NCBI GenBank assembly: GCA_031119155.1
Contig: JAVHYH010000122.1
Coordinates: forward strand, 1-9,838
DNA length: 9,838 nt
Source: Brevundimonas sp.
Lineage (GTDB): Bacteria > Pseudomonadota > Alphaproteobacteria > Caulobacterales > Caulobacteraceae
Direction of reading: 5' to 3'
The notes below the pieces were generated by a model. The model was not told the DNA's origin. It worked only from the letters and a program-made list of their open reading frames with translations, and did not search any database. This document shows, piece by piece, positions 5,746-9,838 of the stretch. Within the stretch, counting starts at the first letter, position 1. Each line of letters opens with the position of its first letter. Made by a program: the position numbers and the translations under genes.

Positions 5746-5771
5746 AACTCCCGATATCAAGTCGCTGTTCC
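5746..5771 (-). promoter_or_regulatory. EcfG-like promoter, GGAAC-N17-AGTT
   Basis: On the minus strand, GGAAC (5771-5767), 17 bases, then AGTT (5749-5746), 34 bases before the ATG at 5711. The spacing is within the EcfG range; the -10 differs from CGTT by one base. It would drive the run of small genes down to 5008. Confidence 0.5.
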
Positions 5772-5968
5772 TAAGTCGGTTTTCGACCTTTTTCGGCGTC
5801 GATGCGTCACCTTGGTCCGCGAGGCGGTGCAGGCGTACGGGAAGAAAATCTCCGGGCCGGCGACGGTTCGCGACTGCCGCCTCAACGGAGGATCAGCCCA
5901 TCGGTCATGCGGGAAGCTGGACGGCGTCGCGGACGCGCCCGTATGGATGCGCGGTCCGGCAGGCTGGC

Positions 5969-6382
5969 TCAGGCCTTGAACTGCCGATCGAGCAGCGATC
6001 GCGCCGCGGCGACGGCGGTGTCCGGCGCGTCGCGGCAGCGGTCGATGACCTCGTCGATAACGGGCTGTTGCGATGGGGTTATCCGCGCCGCGACCATCCC
6101 CCATTGCTCGAACAGCCGTGTCTGGATGTTGCGACGCATGATGAAATGCAGATTGCCGTGGCGTGGATCGGCCATGATCCGGCCGAGGGTGCGATCGAGG
6201 TCTTGGGCCGCGCCTTCGAGAACCTGAAAGAAGCGGCCGCGACTGACCAGCAGGACACCGCTGAGGTTGTCCCGGCGATTGTTGCGGTCGGACACGGCCA
6301 GGATCTCGGCGAGCGACACGATCGCCAGGTCCGGCTGCCGGGCGTCGCTGCAATAGGCGATCCGTTGAAGGGTCAGGCTCAT
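5969..6382 (-). CDS. BLUF-domain blue-light sensor (stand-alone)
   Basis: A 137-residue protein, the usual size of short BLUF proteins. GGAG lies seven bases before the ATG. Residues 1-97 are the FAD-binding BLUF domain: flavin-contacting Y10 (RIAYCS), an Asn at 34/35 in DRNNRRDNLSGVLL, the key Gln Q53 in GRFFQVLEG, and W94 and M96 in FEQWGM. The Q53-W94 distance equals that of known BLUF proteins (Q50-W91 in PixD), so the photochemical residues appear complete. The remaining 40 residues are a helical cap (IDEVIDRCRDAPDTAVAAARSL) with no output domain, so signalling would go through a partner protein that is not identifiable here. It is flanked by small stress-type genes. A GGAAC/GGTT pair upstream has a 20-base gap, too long for the promoter type seen elsewhere. 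Confidence 0.92.
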   Translation of the reverse strand: MSLTLQRIAYCSDARQPDLAIVSLAEILAVSDRNNRRDNLSGVLLVSRGRFFQVLEGAAQDLDRTLGRIMADPRHGNLHFIMRRNIQTRLFEQWGMVAARITPSQQPVIDEVIDRCRDAPDTAVAAARSLLDRQFKA

Positions 6383-6448
6383 GGGGGTCTCCGACCGAAC
6401 CAGCAGGCGGGAGGACCGGAGGTTCCTGTGTCGGACACCCGGCGGAGT

Positions 6449-6671
6449 TCAGTTCGCGAAAAGACGGTCGCGGACCTTCACGTCGATCAGGGGCGCGCCG
6501 CGCCCGGCGAAGACCCGAAGCGACCCGTCATTCCAGAACCGCTCTTCGCGTGATCGAAGCGTCTCCGCGAGGGTCCGAAGCGCCGCGGCCCGGACGCCGG
6601 ACAGATCGGAAAACGTCGCACCGTCCTGCGCAAACGATCCTGCCGTCCTTCATGTGCAGCAGACACCGCAT
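6449..6671 (-). pseudogene. DUF6894-like small protein with a single-base frameshift
   Basis: From the ATG at 6671 the minus strand reads MRCLLHMKDGRIV, like the start of DUF6894 proteins, then loses frame. Reading one base further on gives QDGATFSDLSGVRAAALRTL, followed by AETLRSREERFWNDGSLRVF and a last strand APLIDVKVRDRLFAN, ending at a TGA at 6449. Dropping one T from the GTTT run near 6635 joins the two parts into a 73-residue protein, the usual length of the family. Either the gene is recently broken or the base is a sequencing error. There is no clear ribosome site; an EcfG-like element starts 11 bases upstream of the ATG, so the message may be leaderless. DUF6894 proteins have no known activity. 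The family call is from pattern memory. Confidence 0.6.
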
Positions 6672-6680
6672 CCTGACCGC

Positions 6681-6706
6681 GGAACCGCGGTCGACTCAGC
6701 GGTTCC
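6681..6706. promoter_or_regulatory. Inverted repeat doubling as EcfG-like element(s)
   Basis: GGAACCGC (6681-6688) and GCGGTTCC (6699-6706) are perfect inverted arms around 10 bases. On the minus strand this reads GGAAC-N15-GGTT, with the -10 ending 11 bases before the ATG at 6671. The repeat also covers the stop codon of the Crp/Fnr gene (6696-6698), so it may instead be a terminator hairpin. Both readings fit the sequence; the promoter spacing is one short of the other copies. Confidence 0.4.
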
Positions 6707-7397
6707 CCGGCAGGATGCCCAGGCTGAGCGCCATCCGGTGGAGCTGGGCGTAACATCCGCAGGCCCGACGTCGCAGGCCCGCGCGGTCCAGGATCGCCAT
6801 GCGGGCGCGGGTGTGCTTGATCAGGCCTTCAGCCTTCAGCGCTCCGAACGCCTCGACCATGGCCGTGCGCTGCACGCCGAGGGCGTTGGCGATCTGCTCC
6901 TGGGTCATCCGGAGTTCCGATACGCCGGTCAGATCGCTGGTCATCAGCAGCCAGCGCGCCAGGCGTGATGGCGCGCGATGATAGGTGTTGCACAGGGCGA
7001 GCTGATTGGCCTGCGCCTGGTAGAAATGCGTGAGCGCCAGAAGGCGAACGCGCAAATCCGGGAGGCGATCGGACAGCGCCCGCAGGTCTTCAGCCGGGGC
7101 GGCCCAGGCCGAGCCGCCGACCGTGGACACGACCCGCCAGGCGCAGGGGGCTGACGCCATGAATGGCGCCAGGCCGGACAGGCCTTCCTTGCCGATCACC
7201 GCAGTCTCCAGATGATCGCCACTCGGCAGGACGGTGATGTTCGACAGCTGGGCGCTGGTCGGGAAGTGGACGATCGCGACCTCGGCTTCCTGATGGATCA
7301 GCACGTCTCCGTCGGCCAGGTCCACCGGCTGGAGGATGGCCCGCACGGCGTCCGCGGTTTCCGGCTTCAGGGCGTCAAGGAAGTAGTTTCCGGTCAT
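6696..7397 (-). CDS. Crp/Fnr family transcriptional regulator
   Basis: A 233-residue DNA-binding regulator. The ATG at 7397 is chosen because GGAGG lies about 10 bases upstream; a TTG at 7451 is the only upstream alternative. Residues about 15-115 are the cyclic-nucleotide-binding-like beta roll (DGDVLIHQEAEVAIVHFP, then ETAVIGKEGLSG). Residues about 120-150 are the dimer helix. Residues 160-205 are the Crp-type winged helix-turn-helix, with MTQEQIANALGVQRTAMVEA as the recognition region. The phosphate-binding R-S/T-A signature of cAMP receptors and the Fe-S cysteine set of Fnr are not seen, so the effector is unknown. The C-terminus (GLRRRACGCY) matches a common alphaproteobacterial subgroup. 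Its targets cannot be read from the sequence. It is followed by the DUF6894-like gene on the same strand. Confidence 0.93.
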   Translation of the reverse strand: MTGNYFLDALKPETADAVRAILQPVDLADGDVLIHQEAEVAIVHFPTSAQLSNITVLPSGDHLETAVIGKEGLSGLAPFMASAPCAWRVVSTVGGSAWAAPAEDLRALSDRLPDLRVRLLALTHFYQAQANQLALCNTYHRAPSRLARWLLMTSDLTGVSELRMTQEQIANALGVQRTAMVEAFGALKAEGLIKHTRARMAILDRAGLRRRACGCYAQLHRMALSLGILPGNR

Positions 7398-7487
7398 GCG
7401 GGGAAGGCCTCCTGGACACGGTTTACAACGTCGAGGACGACACTGGAGCAAAGGGGCGGGTGTGGATGAGAGGTCATGCGCGCGGCC

Positions 7488-7919
7488 TCAGAGGTGTTTG
7501 ACATCGACGCCCCGTTCCAGGCGCAGCCGGTCGGCCAGGACCAGCCTGTGGCAGCCGCAGGCCTGGGCCTCGAAGCACAGGAGCGCCACGCGACTGCGGA
7601 CGGCCAGGTCGCCCAGCGTGGCGAAATCGACCACGGCCGCAGGCTCCGCCATATGGGCGTTGAAGATGTCGTGCATCTGCGCGATCCGGCCCTTGCGAGC
7701 CGCTTCGCGTCCGGCCTTGGGCGTGCCCAGGCCGCGCAGGTGAAGATAGTCGATGCCGGCCTCGGCGAGGCTCTCGCGCAGCAAGGTCTTCGAGAAACCC
7801 GCGCGACGGGATGCGGCGATCGCCCTGACGTCCACCAGGGTCTCCACGCGGGCGGCCTGGAGCCGGGCGATCACCTCGGCCTGGGTGACGCCTTCATAAC
7901 CGATCGTGCAAAGGTCCAT
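7488..7919 (-). CDS. DUF488 domain protein
   Basis: A 143-residue protein, normal for the family. Visible family signatures are TIGYEG at residues 4-9, the FSKTLLRESLAEAGIDYLHL block with the following RGLGTPK, and the C-terminal CFEAQACGCHR motif (usual pattern CxE-x5-CHR). DUF488 proteins are widespread and uncharacterised; the conserved Cys/Glu/His set suggests a catalytic or metal-linked role, which is inference. No ribosome site precedes the ATG at 7919. A CGAAC-N16-CGTT element ends eight bases upstream, so the message may be leaderless. The open frame continues upstream antisense to the kinase gene, but coding evidence begins at this ATG. It is divergent from the kinase at 8010 and lies about 90 bases from the Crp/Fnr gene, possibly in one transcript. 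Confidence 0.9.
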   Translation of the reverse strand: MDLCTIGYEGVTQAEVIARLQAARVETLVDVRAIAASRRAGFSKTLLRESLAEAGIDYLHLRGLGTPKAGREAARKGRIAQMHDIFNAHMAEPAAVVDFATLGDLAVRSRVALLCFEAQACGCHRLVLADRLRLERGVDVKHL

Positions 7920-7925
7920 GGCTCT

Positions 7926-7952
7926 TGAACGATGCTGACGTGACTCGGTTCG
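7926..7952. promoter_or_regulatory. Two overlapping EcfG-like elements, one on each strand
   Basis: Plus strand: TGAAC (7926-7930)-N16-GGTT (7947-7950), 59 bases before the kinase ATG at 8010. Minus strand: CGAAC (7952-7948)-N16-CGTT (7931-7928), eight bases before the DUF488 ATG at 7919. Each has one mismatch in the -35, but spacing is exact and the minus -10 is the canonical CGTT. It could be a shared divergent stress promoter. Confidence 0.45.
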
Positions 7953-8009
7953 CCTGGCGCAACCGCGTTCGGCGCCTCGCGTTAGGGCCGGGGAGGCAGG
8001 GGAAGCCAC

Positions 8010-9838
8010 ATGATCGAAGACAGGCTCGATGCGCTCGCGCGCGTGTTCCCGGGCGAATCCGAGATGGCCCGGCAGATGCGGTCGAAGGATTGGTCCGCGA
8101 CGCCCCTGGGGGATCCGCTCGTATGGCCCGACGCGTTGAAAATCCCCCTTCGCATGCTCCTCACCTCGAAATTCGAGATGTGGCTCGGCTGGGGACCCGA
8201 CCTGAATTTCTTCTACAACGACGCCTATATCCCGACCCTCGGCGCCAAGCATCCGCACATGCTGGGACAGCCGTTCGAGACGGTCTGGAGCGAGGTCTAT
8301 GCCGATGTGGCGGACCAGGTCGATCGGGTCTGGCGGGGCGAAGCCACCTGGAACAACGCCCTGCTGCTGCTGCTGGAACGCAACGGCTATCCGGAAGAAA
8401 CCTATCACAGCTTTTCCTACAGCCCCCTTCACGGCGCGGATGGCGCGGTCGGCGGCCTGCTCTGCGTGGTCAGCGAGGACACCGAACGCGTCATCGCCGA
8501 CCGGCGCCTCGAAATCCTGCGGCGACTGGGTCAGGAGCTCGTCGGCGCTGCGGACGAACGCGCGATCCGGGACGCCGTGTGCCGGGTCTTTCGAGACTAT
8601 CGTCGGGACTTCCCGTTCGTTCTCTTTCTGCCTGCAGGTCCGGAGACGGCGGGATGGGCGTGCGCGCCGGACAGCGAAGGACTTCTTGACCGGCCCTGGC
8701 CTCTACCGGACGGCGACGGGATTTCGACCGTCGCCCTGGCCGCCGACGAGGCCTGGCCCTCGGGAGGGTGGGACAGTTCGCCTGTCGAGGCGATGGCCGT
8801 CGGCGCCCCCGGGGTGGGCGATTCAGGGCCGGCAGGCGTTTTCGTGGCGGGGCTCAACCCCCATCGACGGGAGGATCCCGATATCGCCGGCTTCGGTCGA
8901 CTGGTGGCCAACCAGATCGGCGCCGCCTTGGCCAACGCCTCGGCGCTGTCGCGGGAGCGGAACCGCGCCGACCAACTCTGGGCCCGGTCGCGCGACCGCA
9001 GGGGCGTGGTCGATGCGGATGGCGTCTTCCGGGCGGTGAACCCGGCCTGGACCCGTATCCTGGGTCACGAGGCGGACGCGGTGGTGGGGCGATCCTTCGA
9101 CGCTTTCATGGCCCCTGAGGATATCGCAGACAGCACGCGGGCGCTTGAACAGGCGATCCGGGACGGCGACCTCAACAACTACGAGAACCGCTTTCGCACC
9201 GTGGACGGCCAGTACCGCTGCATTTCCTGGCATACGACGGAGGAGGACGGACTGGTCTACGCCTATGGGCGCGACGTCACGGACCAGAAGGCCGCCGACC
9301 AGGCGCTGGCCGAGGCCGAGACCGCCCTCAGACAGGCGCAGAAGATGGAGGCGGTGGGGCAGCTCACCGGCGGCATCGCCCATGACTTCAACAACCTCCT
9401 GACCGGGATCATCGGTTCCCTGGATATCGTGCGGCGTCGGGTGGGGGAGGGACGCCTGGAGGACCTCGACCGGTTCATCCGGGCGGCGACCACCTCGGCC
9501 GACCGCGCCGCGGCCCTGACCCAAAGGCTGCTCGCCTTTTCGCGTCGGCAGACCCTGGCCCCCACGGTGGTGGACCCGGATCAACTGATCGAGGGCATGA
9601 TGGAGCTGATCGAACGCACCATCGGAGAATCGATCACCTGCAAGCGGCTCGCCATGGCTGCGGGTTGGAGAACCAGCTGCGACGCCAATCAACTGGAAAG
9701 CGCCATTCTGAACCTGGCCCTGAACGCCCGCGACGCGATGCCTGGCGGCGGCCTGCTGAAGATCGAGACCGGCCGGATCAGTTTGCCCGCTGACGGCGAC
9801 ATTCAGGGCCAGCGTGTGGCGGCCGGCGACTATGTGAC
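8010..9838 (+). CDS. PAS-GAF-PAS sensor histidine kinase (3' end outside window)
   Basis: The frame opens at ATG 8010 (AGGGGAA six bases upstream) and runs unbroken for 609 codons past the window edge. Residues about 25-165 are an N-terminal PAS-like sensor of the DWSxTPLGxxxxWPxxL type, followed by FYNDAYIPTLGAKHP and EETYHSFSYSPLHG. Residues about 170-318 look like a GAF domain. Residues 325-435 are a second PAS (FRAVNPAWTRILGHEADAVVG, ending YAYGRDVTDQ). A short coiled linker leads to the HisKA H-box MEAVGQLTGGIAHDFNNLLT, with phospho-acceptor H458. The N-box begins at 571 (LNARDAMPGG, N572); the G boxes and any receiver domain lie beyond 9838. No transmembrane segment is seen, so it is probably cytosolic. 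It is an orthodox HisKA type, not the HWE/HisKA2 type of PhyK. Its ligand and partner are unknown. Confidence 0.93.
   Translation, partial: MIEDRLDALARVFPGESEMARQMRSKDWSATPLGDPLVWPDALKIPLRMLLTSKFEMWLGWGPDLNFFYNDAYIPTLGAKHPHMLGQPFETVWSEVYADVADQVDRVWRGEATWNNALLLLLERNGYPEETYHSFSYSPLHGADGAVGGLLCVVSEDTERVIADRRLEILRRLGQELVGAADERAIRDAVCRVFRDYRRDFPFVLFLPAGPETAGWACAPDSEGLLDRPWPLPDGDGISTVALAADEAWPSGGWDSSPVEAMAVGAPGVGDSGPAGVFVAGLNPHRREDPDIAGFGRLVANQIGAALANASALSRERNRADQLWARSRDRRGVVDADGVFRAVNPAWTRILGHEADAVVGRSFDAFMAPEDIADSTRALEQAIRDGDLNNYENRFRTVDGQYRCISWHTTEEDGLVYAYGRDVTDQKAADQALAEAETALRQAQKMEAVGQLTGGIAHDFNNLLTGIIGSLDIVRRRVGEGRLEDLDRFIRAATTSADRAAALTQRLLAFSRRQTLAPTVVDPDQLIEGMMELIERTIGESITCKRLAMAAGWRTSCDANQLESAILNLALNARDAMPGGGLLKIETGRISLPADGDIQGQRVAAGDYV

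Noticed and set aside
5731..5998. Plus-strand open frame containing VREAVQAYGKKISGPATV, GC-biased for part of its length
   Set aside because: No start codon with a ribosome site and no recognisable family. It runs through the minus-strand EcfG-like promoter at 5746-5771 and into the 3' end of the BLUF gene, so chance is the simpler explanation.
6398..6426. GGAAC and GGTT pair on the minus strand upstream of the BLUF gene
   Set aside because: The gap is 20 bases, outside the 15-17 range of the other elements and of the known EcfG consensus.
5573..6553. 326-codon plus-strand open frame
   Set aside because: It runs across the small-gene run, an intergenic gap and the BLUF gene antisense, with no domain; a shadow frame.
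8823..9692. 289-codon minus-strand open frame
   Set aside because: Antisense to the kinase PAS and HisKA domains; no recognisable family.

Overview
The window is GC-rich with strongly GC-biased third codon positions. Gene families (DUF4142 lipoprotein, BLUF, DUF6894-like, Crp/Fnr, DUF488, a PAS-GAF-PAS histidine kinase) and repeated EcfG-type promoter motifs point to an alphaproteobacterium, probably Caulobacterales (Brevundimonas/Caulobacter-like). The genus is inference only. No rRNA, tRNA, CRISPR array, transposase or phage gene was seen.

Layout. 1-641: a terminator hairpin and a minus-strand DUF4142 lipoprotein. 752-1057: a small plus-strand stress-type protein behind an EcfG-like promoter. 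1068-1670: a minus-strand cysteine hydrolase (isochorismatase fold). About 1700-2490: a gene-poor, decaying stretch holding the wreck of a short-chain dehydrogenase, broken in part by an 8-bp tandem duplication. 2548-4958: a plus-strand run of an SRPBCC protein, a zinc alcohol dehydrogenase and three small hydrophilic proteins joined by overlapping stop/start codons, closed by a perfect hairpin. 5008-5711: a minus-strand run of tiny overlapping genes, including a 39-residue membrane peptide. 5969-6382: a stand-alone BLUF blue-light sensor. 6449-6671: a frameshifted DUF6894-like gene. 6696-7397: a Crp/Fnr regulator. 7488-7919: a DUF488 protein. 8010-end: a large sensor histidine kinase cut by the window edge.

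The unifying signal is a promoter motif, GGAAC-N16-GGTT, found with identical spacing directly in front of the genes at 752, 2548 and 4558. Close variants lie before the genes at 1670, 5711, 6671, 7919 and 8010. It resembles the sigma-EcfG (general stress response) consensus of Alphaproteobacteria, so much of the window reads as a stress-regulon island of small soluble proteins, detoxification-type enzymes and sensors. The sigma factor itself, PhyR and NepR are not in the window, so regulation by EcfG is inferred from promoter sequence alone.
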